A stretch of DNA of 64,000 nucleotides from Trichomonas vaginalis G3 (GCF_026262505.1 NC_067207.1:10074082-10138081), one strand, 5' to 3'. Shown: positions 1 to 10,240, numbered from the stretch's first letter. The notes: generated by a model not told the origin, from the sequence alone. Numbers and translations: made by a program.

Positions 1-131
1 GGTCAGTATTTCCATCCTTGAACTTTCTAATAGCTTCTTTATATCTGTCACTAAAGTCAACAGTATCTGGGAAACCACACTCTTCTTTAAGCATTTTTAA
101 GAATTCTTGGTTTCCTTGTTCTCTACTTCTT

Positions 132-920
132 TTATGTCCTTGCTCTGTTTGTGGTTGTTGTTGTGCAGGGTTTTGAACTGTTGGTTGCTGTGCTGGTTGT
201 TGTTGGTTGTTGTGCTGGTTGTGGAGGTGGTTGTTGTGCATGCCTGTGTCTGTGTCCATGTGACGATGTAAATGTTCTAGGTAGTCCTGGTGCAGGTGCT
301 TCTCTTGGAGGGTTTGGTGGTATATAAGTTCCACCAGCTGGCACATATGTTCCATCTGCAGCGTAATGTCCTACCTGACTTTTCGTTTTTAAGAAAGCAT
401 TTACTAGGTCTGTTTTGGTCTGTTGTAACTCTTTTTCTTGACTTTTCACAACAGTTGCTCTAACGGCGTCATAGGCACTTTGAACTGCCTGTCTCGTTGC
501 TGCATCTGTTATTTTCGTCATATTTTGTGCTACTTCTTTTAACTCTTTGTCGAAACCTTCAGACTTCAGTTTCTTTCCAGATGAGAAATCGTTCACTTGT
601 TTCACCTTACTATGAAGAGCTTCGAAGGCGTTCTTAAAGTCAGCATTTGTTAAAGCTTCATTTGAACTGTCTTCATCCGCTTGTATTTTTGTCCTTATTG
701 ACCCTATGAGTTGGGCTGCTTTAGCGTTGGCTTGGGCATCTAACCAGTCATTGTTAGCTTTTATATATTCTGCGCTTTTCATTGCCTTTTGCATAGCCGC
801 GTCGTTATTTTTACTTTCTTGTGCTAAGTTTTCATACTGTACGGTTTGGTTTTGCAACTGTAAAAGTTTTTCTGCCTTTACATTTGCTTCAACTTCTTTT
901 TTATACTCATCGCTATCCAT
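132..920 (-). CDS. Polinton coiled-coil structural-type protein with P/Q/T-rich tail
   Basis: This gene encodes about 262 residues. Residues 1-180 are charged, Ala/Lys/Gln-rich and strongly helical, which suggests a coiled coil. Residues about 185-262 are low complexity, with a Gly/Pro stretch, a His/Arg cluster (HGHRHRH) and Pro/Gln/Thr runs. No enzymatic motif is visible. It starts 8 bases downstream of the preceding minus-strand gene, so the two could be read from one transcript. Protein-coding character persists beyond the tail towards base 1. A virion or scaffold role is an inference from composition and from its place beside the terminus; I do not recognise a named family. Confidence 0.6.
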   Translation of the reverse strand: MDSDEYKKEVEANVKAEKLLQLQNQTVQYENLAQESKNNDAAMQKAMKSAEYIKANNDWLDAQANAKAAQLIGSIRTKIQADEDSSNEALTNADFKNAFEALHSKVKQVNDFSSGKKLKSEGFDKELKEVAQNMTKITDAATRQAVQSAYDAVRATVVKSQEKELQQTKTDLVNAFLKTKSQVGHYAADGTYVPAGGTYIPPNPPREAPAPGLPRTFTSSHGHRHRHAQQPPPQPAQQPTTTSTATNSSKPCTTTTTNRART

Positions 921-928
921 ATATGTCT

Positions 929-1495
929 TCAGGGCTTTTGTTTTATCTCTTCATCTTTCAGTATTTTATATTGAGTAGTATGGTTTTTCAAATTTATGAC
1001 ATCTTGTTCCATTTTTGCTACTTCTGCTGCTTTTTCTGACACTTTTTTTGCATATTCCTCTGTACTTAGTTCTTTCAGTTGTTCTTCTTTCTTCTTTTTC
1101 TCTACGTTTAACTCATTTAGTTTCTTTGTGTGTCTGTCATATTCTAGTTTCTTTTCGTTTTCACTTATTTGCTTCTGTATGTCTATGTTTGACTTTTTGA
1201 CATCTGATATTTGATTTTTGAGTGAACTCAAATTCATTTGACTTTGAGGGTTATAGGCTGTTCCGTCTGCAGCTCCACCATAGCCTGCCATTTTCGCTAA
1301 AAGTGCCGCTCTTAAACCTCCACTCTGTGCACCAATAACTCGGCTTAAAAGCATAGGGTTGCTTGACATTTGTTGCAACATAGTGGGGTCATTCATAATT
1401 TGTTGTTGCAACTGTTGTTGTGGTGTCAGTTTTACTATTGGATGTTTCAATGCTCTCTTCCTCTTACGTATATTCTTACGTAGCTTACGTGGCAT
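929..1495 (-). CDS. Polinton basic N-terminal coiled-coil protein
   Basis: This gene encodes 188 residues and is the first one inward from the element's terminus. Residues 1-20 are extremely basic (MPRKLRKNIRKRKR), residues 24-75 are Gln/Met/Leu-rich, residues 75-85 are Gly/Ala-rich, and residues 90-185 form a long Lys/Glu coiled coil. The basic start suggests nucleic-acid binding. The start codon is preceded by CTTTTTAACTTCACTTAAA, which fits the TTTTTA-type motif seen before most genes of the larger Polinton in this window, and this supports the chosen start. No catalytic motif is seen. The function is unknown; a core or DNA-condensing structural role is an inference. Confidence 0.65.
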   Translation of the reverse strand: MPRKLRKNIRKRKRALKHPIVKLTPQQQLQQQIMNDPTMLQQMSSNPMLLSRVIGAQSGGLRAALLAKMAGYGGAADGTAYNPQSQMNLSSLKNQISDVKKSNIDIQKQISENEKKLEYDRHTKKLNELNVEKKKKEEQLKELSTEEYAKKVSEKAAEVAKMEQDVINLKNHTTQYKILKDEEIKQKP

Positions 1496-1619
1496 TTTAA
1501 GTGAAGTTAAAAAGCGGTTTTTGACAGATGTTTATATGACACTTTCTCACCTCTTGAATTTTCATGAACTTTCTTGTCAATGTTTTGTTGAGACTTTGTA
1601 AAGTTCTTCATCGTAAAGA

Positions 1620-2516
1620 CTTTGTAAATGACCAAAAATATAATTTAGGGTAGAAGGTTATATCTAACCTCTTTTCTAACCTCTTTTCTACCCTCTTGAA
1701 TTTTCATGAACTTTCTTGTCAATGTTTTGTAAAGTTCTTCATCGTAAAGACTTTGTAAAGTCTTTCTCATGAACTTTCTTGTCAATGTTTTGTTGAGACT
1801 TTGTAAAGTTCTTCATCGTAAAGACTTTGTAAATGACCAAAAATATAATTTAGGGTAGAAGGTTATATCTAACCTCTTTTCTAACCTCTTTTCTACCCTC
1901 TTGAATTTTCATGAACTTTCTTGTCAATGTTTTGTAAAGTTCTTCATCGTAAAGACTTTGTAAAGTCTTTCTCATGAACTTTCTTGTCAATGTTTTGTTG
2001 AGACTTTGTAAAGTTCTTCATCGTAAAGACTTTGTAAAGAAAGTTCATGACAAATTCAAGAGGGTAGAAAAGAGGTTAGAAAAGAGGTTAGATATACCCA
2101 TCTACCCTAAATTATATTTTTGCCTGATTTACACTCATTGACGATGAAGAAGTCTTGACAAAACATTTACGAAGAAGTCTTGACAAAACATTTACGAAGA
2201 AGTCTTGACAAAACATTTACGAAGAAGTCTTGACAAATTCAAGAGGGTAGAAAAGAGGTTAGAAAAGAGGTTAGATATACCCATCTACCCTAAATTATAT
2301 TTTTGGTCATTTACACTCATTACGAAGAAGTCTTGACAAAACATTTTACGAAGAAGTCTTGACAAAACATTTTACGAAGAAGTCTTGACAAAACATTTTA
2401 CGAAGAAATCATGACAAATTCAAGAGGGTAGAAAAGAGGTTAGAAAAGAGGTTAGATATAACCTTCTACCCTAAATTATATTTTTGTCTGATTTTACGAA
2501 GAAGTCTTGACAAAAC
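1620..2516. repeat. Polinton subterminal repeat block
   Basis: The block consists of interleaved short repeats. One type is a near-palindrome (GGTTATATCTAACC type) flanked by CTTTTCTAACC repeats; it occurs forward near 1660 and 1870 and reversed near 2085, 2265 and 2445. A second type is an ACGAAGAAGTCTTGACAAAACATTT unit, repeated in clusters at about 2145-2235 and 2325-2410. A third is a GACTTTGTAAAGTTCTTCATCGTAAA unit at about 1590-2040. A tract of about 210 bp (1560-1770) recurs at about 1775-1985. The arrangement is symmetrical about 2035, where the repeats change orientation. No gene is visible here. Confidence 0.85.
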
Positions 2517-2657
2517 ATGAAAACATATATAATTTGTGAAAAGCTCCTGGAAGACCCGTATATAAGAACTTCATTTATACTAAACATCTTCAGGGCTAGA
2601 AGGCACGAAGTGCCTGGAAGCCCCACTACCTTTTTTTTTTTTTTTTTTTTTTTTTTT
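2489..2657. repeat. Polinton terminal inverted repeat with hairpin tip and poly-T
   Basis: Reading outward, the sequence runs through a stretch matching the reverse complement of 41566-41836, then a hairpin (GGCT..AAGGCAC-GAA-GTGCCT..AAGCC) and CCACTACC, and ends in about 25 T residues at 2632-2657. The element ends within or at the T run, so the exact boundary and the target duplication cannot be set from this window. Confidence 0.75.
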
Positions 2658-3386
2658 GAAGAAAATGATTTTTTCTCGATTTTTCTAGAAATTGAATTTT
2701 TTAAAAAAGAAAAAAATCAAAACATATACATTCAAGAAAGACTATAAATGAAGATTTTTCTATTTTTTTTTCATTCTAAAACATCTTTTTTTGGATAATT
2801 TTTTTTAATAAATATGTAAGAAAGATTGAAGAAAAAGTAAATTTACTTTAAGAAAATTCGTTTTACATGATGTAAGACCCATAACAACTATAAATATTCA
2901 ATTATTTAAAATAAAAAAAGAAAAACAGATTAAATGTATCTCACATCAAAATCCATTGACCTAAGGATGTTAAGTTTCTGTTTTTAAAAGTTGATATTTT
3001 TTTTTAATTTTAAGAAAATTAATAGCATGTTATTAGACAATAGGAGTGTAATGATATTGACTAAACAGAAATGAGAGAATAGAGATATAATTTTGATAAG
3101 CAATATTGCGAACAAATTCTGAAGTAAAATCGCGATCAATAATTGAAAATTACGATCATGTACTGAAAAATGACGATCGAATTGAATGAATAGAATTATA
3201 TCTAAGAAAAAATAAATTGTATTTAGAAGATGAACAAAGAAAGGTGTATGCTAAAAATCATTTAACAATAAATGGAAATAAAACGAAATTGTTAAAAGAA
3301 AAAAATGAAAATTGTTAAATAATATATTATTTTTTAGTCATAAGAATAAAAATATAGTAGTTATAAAAGGAATTAGACTTCATATA
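2658..3386. other. AT-rich intergenic DNA
   Basis: No gene is seen. The stretch is A/T-rich with short homopolymer runs. It separates the Polinton end from the MULE transposase and may contain the 3' terminus of the MULE, but I could not find a convincing inverted repeat matching the other flank at 5641-5974. Confidence 0.5.
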
Positions 3387-3564
3387 TCAATTCTTTTTCT
3401 CTGTAGATGTGGAACGTTTGCTTTTCGATCTCTTTCGATGAACTTGAAAATATAAGTTATTATCGCTGAGAATCCTTTCCGAAATAGGAGCTTTACGTTT
3501 AGGAGGATTGTCGGATGAATTTTGTTTTTTATTGTTTGATTTTGTTGTTATGGAAGATTTTTTC
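3387..3564 (-). pseudogene. Possible displaced basic C-terminal tail of the MULE transposase
   Basis: Directly past the stop of the transposase, a different minus-strand frame stays open and encodes a very basic, nuclear-localisation-like tail (NPPKRKAPISERILSDNN, then HRKRSKSKRS). The switch lies next to a homopolymer A/T run around 3555-3575. A small frameshift that detached the tail is a reasonable reading. The alternative is chance openness in lysine-rich sequence. Confidence 0.35.
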
Positions 3565-5640
3565 TTATTTTTTTTCAGAATTTTGCTTGCTATTAACTGA
3601 AACTTGTTTTGACGGCCCAACAATAGCATTTGTAGTAGGAAGAATTCCCAATAACGAGCGCATTTTCGATAATTGTTTTTCAATATGATCAAGAAGGTCC
3701 AGCTTATGTTCTAGATTACTAGACATTTGATTTGTAGAAGGATGGTTTTGATTTTCTGGTTCTAAATCTGTAGAGTCTGCAATATTTGAATTTTCGGAGC
3801 GAATTGGAGCATCTGAACCTTGATTTGTATCGGCTTGCTCAAAATTAGTTTGAATTGGAGTGGATGAATTAAAATCTGGATGATTTAATGTTTCATTAAA
3901 TAATGCCATAATTTTTTCTCTTTTTTCATTAATAAACTTAGTGATCATTGTATCTTTATCTGTTAGATCGATCGATTTGAGTATATCTGCATCATGAACT
4001 GGAATATTTTCGAACAATGAACTCGATTCTATGGAACCATATGGAGAAATCTCGTTCTGAGCCAAAGAAAGATCACTTACGTTGTATTGTTTGATAGAAA
4101 AAATTGTTTTCTCAAGTTCTTTTTGAAAGCAGTCAAGAATATAATTTTTGTAGCTATCAGTGATAACGGTTTTTATATGGCGCTCGATCTTCTGGTTATT
4201 TTTGATGGCGTTATATTTATCTAATTGGATTTGAGATATCTTCTTAATAGCTTCATAAATGTTTGGATGTTTTAACGAAGAAAATTCTGAATGCATACTC
4301 TCGAGGCAATCATTAGTGAATATTGCAGTTGCATTATTATATTGAGATATTAAATTGTAGTGCGGCAACCAAACTTTGTTGAAATAATCAATATAATCTT
4401 TGATCGAATCAACTTTATTTTGATTAATTATATGCATTGTAAGTACAAATTCTTCATGAGACATGAATGGAGTAATAGAATATAGCTTAAATAAAGAATT
4501 TTGTAAAGTATTGAAATTTTTTGTATAAAGTGCTACAAGTTTCCTGTGTAAAGCTTGTTTGAAATGAAATAGGCATCCAATTATACGGACTTTAGGGAAA
4601 ATTTGTTGAAGTGCCTCTATCATTCCCTTTTCAAAATCACAATGAATTTGAATTAGCTTTGAAAATTGAATACCCTTGACAGTAAAAATATATTCAAATG
4701 CCTTCTTATAAGATTCAAATGTGCGGTTTTTCATGAATATAAATAAAAGTGGTAGATATTGATTTGTTGAAGGTTCACAAATCATAATTGTTAGCATCTG
4801 TCCTTTTTGAAAATGTTTTGGTGTAATTTTAAAAGTTCCATCGCAAAATAAATCTGTGGCTTCTTTTGCAAATTGAATTGCCTTCTCAAAACCAAAAAAC
4901 ATCGTCTCACAATTTGCTTGAAAATCATGGCCAATGAAAAACTGCTCGCCATTTATTAAACAAAAATTAGCAATTTCATCGTCTGTAATTTTTTCTCCAA
5001 CAGAAAATTTTCTGGACTTATTATAAACTTCCCTGACCAATGAATCTTTAATTAATGGGTTTTCATCAGTACCAACAGCAAGTTCTGTCATAAATTTTTT
5101 AATCTGCTGAAAAGTGCCGTTGTCTTCAGAAAATTTTGCCATTGCCTTATTGTATATTTCTGTCAGAGTCATTGATTTATGAAGATCATTTTTTTCATTT
5201 TGTAACTTTTTAAATTGTCTGCATTCGGGTATATGTTCCTTTTGTAAATCTTCGGAAACTGAACTGTTCTCAATTTTAACTAAATAACGTGCTTGACAAG
5301 AATGATCGATGCAACGGTAGTAACGTTCAATATTATTTGAATTAATAATATTTGTATGATCATGCGAATAAAGCATATCTTTGCGAACAATTGTATCAGG
5401 ATATTTTCCAGTAACTGCGGGAATATTTTTAACTGCAATATAACTAAAATATCTTCTGACAGCTTTAGATTCATTTTCGGCGTATTTAATATTAAAATAT
5501 TGAAGAACTTGTTTGATTATATTCGTTTTTTCATCTCTCGATGTTGATTTTTGGTATTTATCAGATTGTTCCCTGATAAATATTTTATTTTCGTCTGTAA
5601 AGTTTGCTCTTTTTTGATTAAATATAGATGATTTTCCCAT
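3565..5640 (-). CDS. MULE (Mutator-like) transposase
   Basis: This 691-residue protein has a central MULE-type DDE transposase core. It contains a first Asp in LFCDGTF (about residue 268), a second in IHCDFEKG (about 334), the following RIIGCLFHFKQALHRK block with the conserved Cys/His (about 350-365), and a candidate Glu in CLESMHSE (about 446). A Cys/His pair in CIDHSCQARY (about residue 110) suggests a FLYWCH- or WRKY-like DNA-binding zinc fold at the N-terminus. The C-terminal 150 residues are polar and low complexity. It would cut and paste the element in the nucleus. The length suits an autonomous element and the core looks intact; the C-terminal end may be displaced. MULEs are known to be abundant in trichomonads. 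Confidence 0.85.
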   Translation of the reverse strand: MGKSSIFNQKRANFTDENKIFIREQSDKYQKSTSRDEKTNIIKQVLQYFNIKYAENESKAVRRYFSYIAVKNIPAVTGKYPDTIVRKDMLYSHDHTNIINSNNIERYYRCIDHSCQARYLVKIENSSVSEDLQKEHIPECRQFKKLQNEKNDLHKSMTLTEIYNKAMAKFSEDNGTFQQIKKFMTELAVGTDENPLIKDSLVREVYNKSRKFSVGEKITDDEIANFCLINGEQFFIGHDFQANCETMFFGFEKAIQFAKEATDLFCDGTFKITPKHFQKGQMLTIMICEPSTNQYLPLLFIFMKNRTFESYKKAFEYIFTVKGIQFSKLIQIHCDFEKGMIEALQQIFPKVRIIGCLFHFKQALHRKLVALYTKNFNTLQNSLFKLYSITPFMSHEEFVLTMHIINQNKVDSIKDYIDYFNKVWLPHYNLISQYNNATAIFTNDCLESMHSEFSSLKHPNIYEAIKKISQIQLDKYNAIKNNQKIERHIKTVITDSYKNYILDCFQKELEKTIFSIKQYNVSDLSLAQNEISPYGSIESSSLFENIPVHDADILKSIDLTDKDTMITKFINEKREKIMALFNETLNHPDFNSSTPIQTNFEQADTNQGSDAPIRSENSNIADSTDLEPENQNHPSTNQMSSNLEHKLDLLDHIEKQLSKMRSLLGILPTTNAIVGPSKQVSVNSKQNSEKK

Positions 5641-5974
5641 TAAAAAATGAAATGATGCAAAATTTACGAAAACCGTTCGAAAATTGAATCAAAAATGAAA
5701 AGTAATACTTAAATGAGGAATTCTTTGAGATATTGGTCTTAGATTGAATGTAGCGTCATTCTTATATAGAATATATATTCATATCATCGGAAATATGATA
5801 AAAAGCATATAATAAATGTCAAAAAAGTGAACAAATAAGCAAAGATATTTTTTAAAAAACAATGAAAAGTAATACTTAAATGAGGAATTCTTTGAGATAT
5901 TGGTCTTAGATTGAATGTAGCGTCACAAATTTCACAAATATAATTTACTATACAATTTTATTCATTTTTTTAAA
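5641..5974. repeat. Intergenic region with a 65-bp exact direct repeat
   Basis: Copies at 5694-5758 and 5861-5925 appear identical. They start with AATGAAAAGTAATACTTAAA and end with GATTGAATGTAGCGTCA, with about 100 bp of AT-rich DNA between them. One copy lies about 54 bp upstream of the MULE transposase (minus strand), the other about 50 bp upstream of the host gene at 5975 (plus strand). The repeat may mark the MULE boundary or a local duplication. Confidence 0.75.
5962..5966 (+). promoter_or_regulatory. Initiator-like motif of the gene at 5975
   Basis: TCATT, with the A about 11 bases before the ATG, fits the trichomonad initiator consensus TCAYW and its usual close spacing to the start codon. 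Confidence 0.45.
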
Positions 5975-7457
5975 ATGGCTGACGACAGTCTGTATCAACT
6001 AACTCAACTAGTCAAGCATAATGATTATTCTTCGGATTCATTAAATCAACTTTATCAATGCATAAGTACAATGACAGAAAGATCAATTGGATGCTTGAAT
6101 TGGGATAAATTTTTCAAAAAAATCACAGTGACTGATGAAGTTCTTTTACATTTTTTAGCATCCGTTTTAAACATTGAAAAGATATCAGAATGTTTCAAGG
6201 ATTCTATTTTTTATCACAATATTAATCTTGAAAAATTCAGTAATTTAACTGAAACAGAACAACAAACAATTTTAAATTCCTACAAAGCGGATAAATTTAC
6301 ATATTACATAATGTGCTCACAAATTGTAAAATCAAACTGGAACAATTTATCCCAAACTTTAGTTAATATTGCAAATCAATATTTGCCATTTTTAGATGAA
6401 GAAAAGCAAATATATATATTTACTGAAATAACTGGCAATTATCAAAATTTTGAAATGAGAGAGGGTCAAAGTTGCTATTTGTCACTTTTCCACAAGAATA
6501 TAATGGGGAACAAGTTATCATATAGTTGATCTCACTCACTGAGGTGAGAGATGCATGTAGTGTAATGGGATAAACAGTGGCATTGCTGCTCTAAGTCCTA
6601 GGTTTGAGATTCATTGGCTTCATTTTTCTCTTTTTTATTGACGTAAACTATTCAATTTTTGTGTTCTCCATTCAAATTTCAGAATTTTTTTTGCAGATTT
6701 CACGCTACATTCGAAGTTACCTTTTGTAACAACCACCACCGCCTACGAAAGACGAAAGTGTGTCACGATTTCACCCGGAAATCCGACGGTTGTTTAAGAG
6801 TAAGCACTTTTGGCACCTACTCATTTTGAAATTTCAGTTGCAAACTTGTTACTTTTTTATGAAAACAATGAAGAAAAATTAAGCAACTGTTTTAATTTAA
6901 CATTGTTCCAGCAAATTTATTCCAAAAATGGAATCGAGCAAATGATATTTTTTGCTGCAAATACAATTTGTTGCAATAACACTTCTATCAATTTTTACAA
7001 TCTCCTTGAAATTGAAGAAATGAATCCATTTGATTTTTTTTATTTCTCAATTCAATATAAAGAGATATTAAATTGCGATGATTTTCCAAAAGTTACAGAA
7101 GTAATCACAGGTTTAATCTCAGCTTCAAATATTAATGCTATTATGCGAATTTACCAAAAAATTTTGGATAAAATTACATTTTATAAATGTAATTATTGCC
7201 ATATTACCTCAATATGGAATTTTATCACAAATGCAGCAATAATTCTTCCTGATGAAGATTTATTAATCAAATTATTAAAAGTCATAGAAAAAACAGAAAA
7301 AGCAACAGATGAATTATTCGAACCGGAGAATGATTTGGGTTTCTATGAATATTTAAATTCGATTTTCTCAGATATTACATCTGCGAGAAATAAGCAATTT
7401 CTCTTGGAATTTCTAAATACCCATGAAGATGACTTCACTTATGATCAAACATTGTGA
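5975..7457 (+). pseudogene. Unknown host gene split by a miniature transposon insertion
   Basis: Two open stretches (5975-6529 and 6810-7457) are parts of one host gene. A 366-bp element at 6457-6822 sits between two copies of the 10-bp sequence ATTTTGAAAT. The insertion plus one duplicate adds 376 bp, and the two stretches come into the same frame once that is discounted, implying an ancestral product of about 368 residues. The protein is acidic, Asn/Ile/Phe-rich and helical throughout, with no motif I recognise; a helical-repeat (ARM/HEAT-like) fold is possible. In its present state the first part ends 24 codons inside the insertion and the second lacks a natural start. Upstream is a good initiator motif. 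Function unknown. Confidence 0.7.
6457..6822 (+). mobile_element. 366-bp MITE-like element, copy 1
   Basis: The element is flanked by a 10-bp target-site duplication (ATTTTGAAAT at 6447-6456 and 6823-6832). Its ends are imperfect inverted repeats: it begins GAGAGAGGGTCAAAGTTGC and the complement of its end begins GAGTAGGTGCCAAAAGTGC. A second copy lies inverted at 8233-8598 with only about seven differences. The 9-10 bp duplication size fits Mutator-like elements, so it may be mobilised by a MULE transposase such as the one at 3565. It has no coding capacity. An internal segment looks like tRNA A and B boxes. Confidence 0.8.
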
Positions 7458-8222
7458 GGTCATTTTTGATCAACAAATTAATTGAAATTCCGATCAAAAA
7501 AAAATTCACAAATTGGATCAAAAAAATCGAATCTCAAGTTAAAAATAAAAAATTTCTACATTTTTATCAAATTTAGATTTTTTTTTCAAATCATGCGAAT
7601 TGATTGAATAATTGCATATTTTATCCCATGCATCTAGAAGTATGTGTAATATTTTTGCTTTCATCAAGAAATTGTCGAATTTGATCTTAATTTTTTTTGA
7701 AAAATATACTTTTAGAAAAAGAAATAGTGATTGAATAGCTGCCCATGCTGTAAAAGGGTTATTTTTACAAGTAAAAAAATTGTTATTTTTCGAGCAAGTC
7801 GAGGCTTTTTTACCATCTTATTTTTGAAAAATTTACGAAAAATTATATCTGAAAAAACGCTTCATTTTGATATCTTACAATGATAAAATACCAATGTTGC
7901 TGGGATATAATAGCTACACCTGGACATCTACTACATTAATGCGTATGACAGGTAAAGTTGATTTCAAAAGTATAGCCTGGAAAGATTACAATAAATCAAC
8001 GATAATTCAAAAAAATTTCTTATAAGTTAACATAATAAAAATTTAATTTTTATATTGCTTGTATTATACTTAAGTATATAATATATTTAAATCTTAGAAT
8101 GAAAATTCGGGACGCCCTAGCTATTCAATTTTCCCTTAGGACGCCCATAAACCTCTCAAAAATGTGATGTAAATATCACAATTTTGAGAAATTTACACTA
8201 GGACGCCTTAGGACGCCAACCC
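7458..8222. other. AT-rich intergenic DNA between the two MITE copies
   Basis: No gene is seen. It holds homopolymer A/T runs and a small inverted pair around 8165-8200 (AAAATGTGATGTAAATATCACAATTTT). An ATTGAATAGCT segment near 7730 recurs inverted near 8118. A GGGACGCCCTAG / GGACGCC motif recurs several times at 8109-8218. Confidence 0.5.
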
Positions 8223-8232
8223 CCTTTTTTAC

Positions 8233-8598
8233 GAGTAGGTGACAAAAGTGCATACTCTTAAACAACCGTCGGATTTCCGGGTGAAATCGTGACACACTTT
8301 CGTCTTTCGTAGGCAGTGGTGGTTGTTACAAAAGGTAACTTCGAATGTAGCGTGAAATCTGCAAAAAAAATTCTGAAATTTGAATGGAGAACACAAAAAT
8401 TGAATAGTTTACGTCAATAAAAAAGAGAAAAATGAAGCCAATGAATCTCAAACCTAGGACTTAGAGCAGCAATGCCACTGTTTATCCCATGACACTACAT
8501 GCATCTCTCACCTCAGTGAATGAGATCAACTATATGATAACTTTTTCCCCATTATATTCTTGTGGAAAAGTGACAAATAGCAACTTTGACCCTCTCTC
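8233..8598 (-). mobile_element. 366-bp MITE-like element, copy 2 (inverted)
   Basis: This is the same length as copy 1 and nearly identical on the opposite strand. It is flanked by its own, different 10-bp target duplication (CCTTTTTTAC at 8223-8232 and 8599-8608). Distinct duplications show that it arose by an independent insertion rather than by inversion of a segment. The low divergence from copy 1 implies recent activity. Confidence 0.8.
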
Positions 8599-8608
8599 CC
8601 TTTTTTAC

Positions 8609-9669
8609 CGCCTAATTTGACTTGGATGTGAATTAATCTTTTGACACCTATTAGGAAATTTATCGTTTGATTTATTTAAATAACATAAGGTCTCACTAAA
8701 TTAAATAAGGAATGAATTTTTGAAATCTCCTTCAAACTTTTATACAATAATTTTATAACGAACATTATTTGAATAACAAAATAAATATCTAGTAATTTTG
8801 AAAAGATTTTTTTATCAAAAGTTGTCTCAAAATTGAAAGCAATAAAAATACAATAAAGAGTTCAATAATATATTATATCAAAAATATGTCGAAAATCCTT
8901 AATTTATTTTCAATATGATTTTATTACATTCAATTTTGAATAATAAAAAGTAAGATTTCTTTGAATTTTTGACTCTTAATATCATTTATCTATCAGTTTG
9001 AATATTAATTCTATAATATGTAACCATATATTAATTTATAAACGTTACTAACTCTTCTTTTCATATCAAAAACAAATAATATGTTTAATTACCTTCATTA
9101 TGAATCCAAATACATGTATTTCTAAGTCTATCATAATATATATCTAACGTCTATCATCAAATCCTATTTTGATCTATTAATCATTTAATAATTTAATTTC
9201 ATTTGCAAAATATCCGATATCTGACTATATTTACTGAACAATAATCATCAATAACACAATATAACGCATATATAATAATAAAAATATGTGTATTCGATAT
9301 ATTCATTCTAATTCAAATTAGCATCTTGATCAAAACTCAATTATAGTCATTACCATTTTATATATATATTACTCTAATTATATCTAATTTAATTGTTATA
9401 GTAAACATTAATATATTGCTAAATGCTTAATATTGATTTTTATATAACTTTAATAGTATGCCCATTGCATAATATGATCATCACAAGAATGAGTTCTGAT
9501 CATATGTGCAATCCCACATTATATAGACAAATCACATAAAAAAAGATGAAAAAGTGATAATAAATTGAAAGGTCGTATTAAAAAAAAGTCACTTTTTAAT
9601 ATAGACTCTTTAAAGTCTTTTTACAATTCCCCATTACAATAAACATAAATACTTTCTCTCTATTTGTAG
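8609..9669. other. AT-rich intergenic DNA
   Basis: About 1 kb of very A/T-rich sequence with no open frame of interest and no repeat that I can tie to another part of the window. Confidence 0.5.
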
Positions 9670-10240
9670 ATTCTCAAATTCTTCATACTACTACATATAA
9701 AAAGAATAAAGAAATAACAATAGTTCTAATTTCACATGGAGCAAATATCAACGAAAAAGACAAATATGGAAATATTACTCTTCATTATGCATCAGTTTGT
9801 AATAGTAAAGAAAGGGATGAACTTCTTACTTCGTTAGGCTCAAATATCAATGAAAAAGATATACATGAAAAAAAAACAGTTCTTCATGTCGCAGCATTGA
9901 ATAATAGGAAAGAAGTAGCTAAACTTCTTATTTTCAATTGTCCAAACGTCAACGAAAAAAATAAATATGGAAAGACGGCACTTCATTATGCAACAAGTAA
10001 TAAAAGTAAGTAAACAGTTGAACTTCTTATTACACAAGGTGAAAATATCAACGAAAAAGATATACATGAAAAGCAGTTCTTCATTATGTAACATTGCAAA
10101 AATAGAAAAGAAATAGTTAAGCTCCTTATTCCATATGATGCAAACATCAACGAAAAAGATAAAAATGCAACAATTGCTCTCGATATGGCAGCTGATAATA
10201 ATAAAGAAACAGATGAACTTCTTATTTCATATAGCGCATA
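9670..10240 (+). pseudogene. Decayed ankyrin-repeat gene fragment
   Basis: About five ankyrin repeats are readable on the plus strand. Each has the signature ISHGANINEKDKYGN...LHYA seen in the intact family members downstream (for instance at 21067-23289). In-frame stops and small indels interrupt it, for example an early TAA near 10013 after NKSK and another after the next repeat. There is no N-terminal DUF3447 portion, so this is a 3' remnant. It lies upstream of the intact ankyrin cluster and probably derives from it by dispersed duplication. Confidence 0.75.

Larger units (their letters stand above)
1..2657. mobile_element. Polinton/Maverick, right end of a copy running off the left edge
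   Basis: This is the terminal 2.6 kb of a Polinton-type element. Two structural-type genes lie on the minus strand, followed by about 1 kb of subterminal repeats and a tip that matches, in inverted orientation, the tip at 41566. The shared stretch around 2489-2530 (palindromic AT-rich block and the AAGTCTTGACAAAACATG motif) reappears reversed near 41800-41836. Coding signal on the minus strand continues to the window edge. The family call rests on the matching terminal sequence of the larger element at 41566-64000, which carries polymerase, integrase, ATPase and capsid genes. The visible part looks young and carries at least one break. Confidence 0.8.

Noticed and set aside
2658-3386. Search for a MULE inverted repeat matching 5641-5974
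   Set aside because: No convincing match could be found by eye, so no boundary is claimed for the MULE.
6457-8598. A single 2.1-kb transposon with 366-bp inverted repeats at its ends
   Set aside because: Each 366-bp copy has its own distinct 10-bp duplication and the interior contains the second part of the split host gene, so these are two independent insertions.
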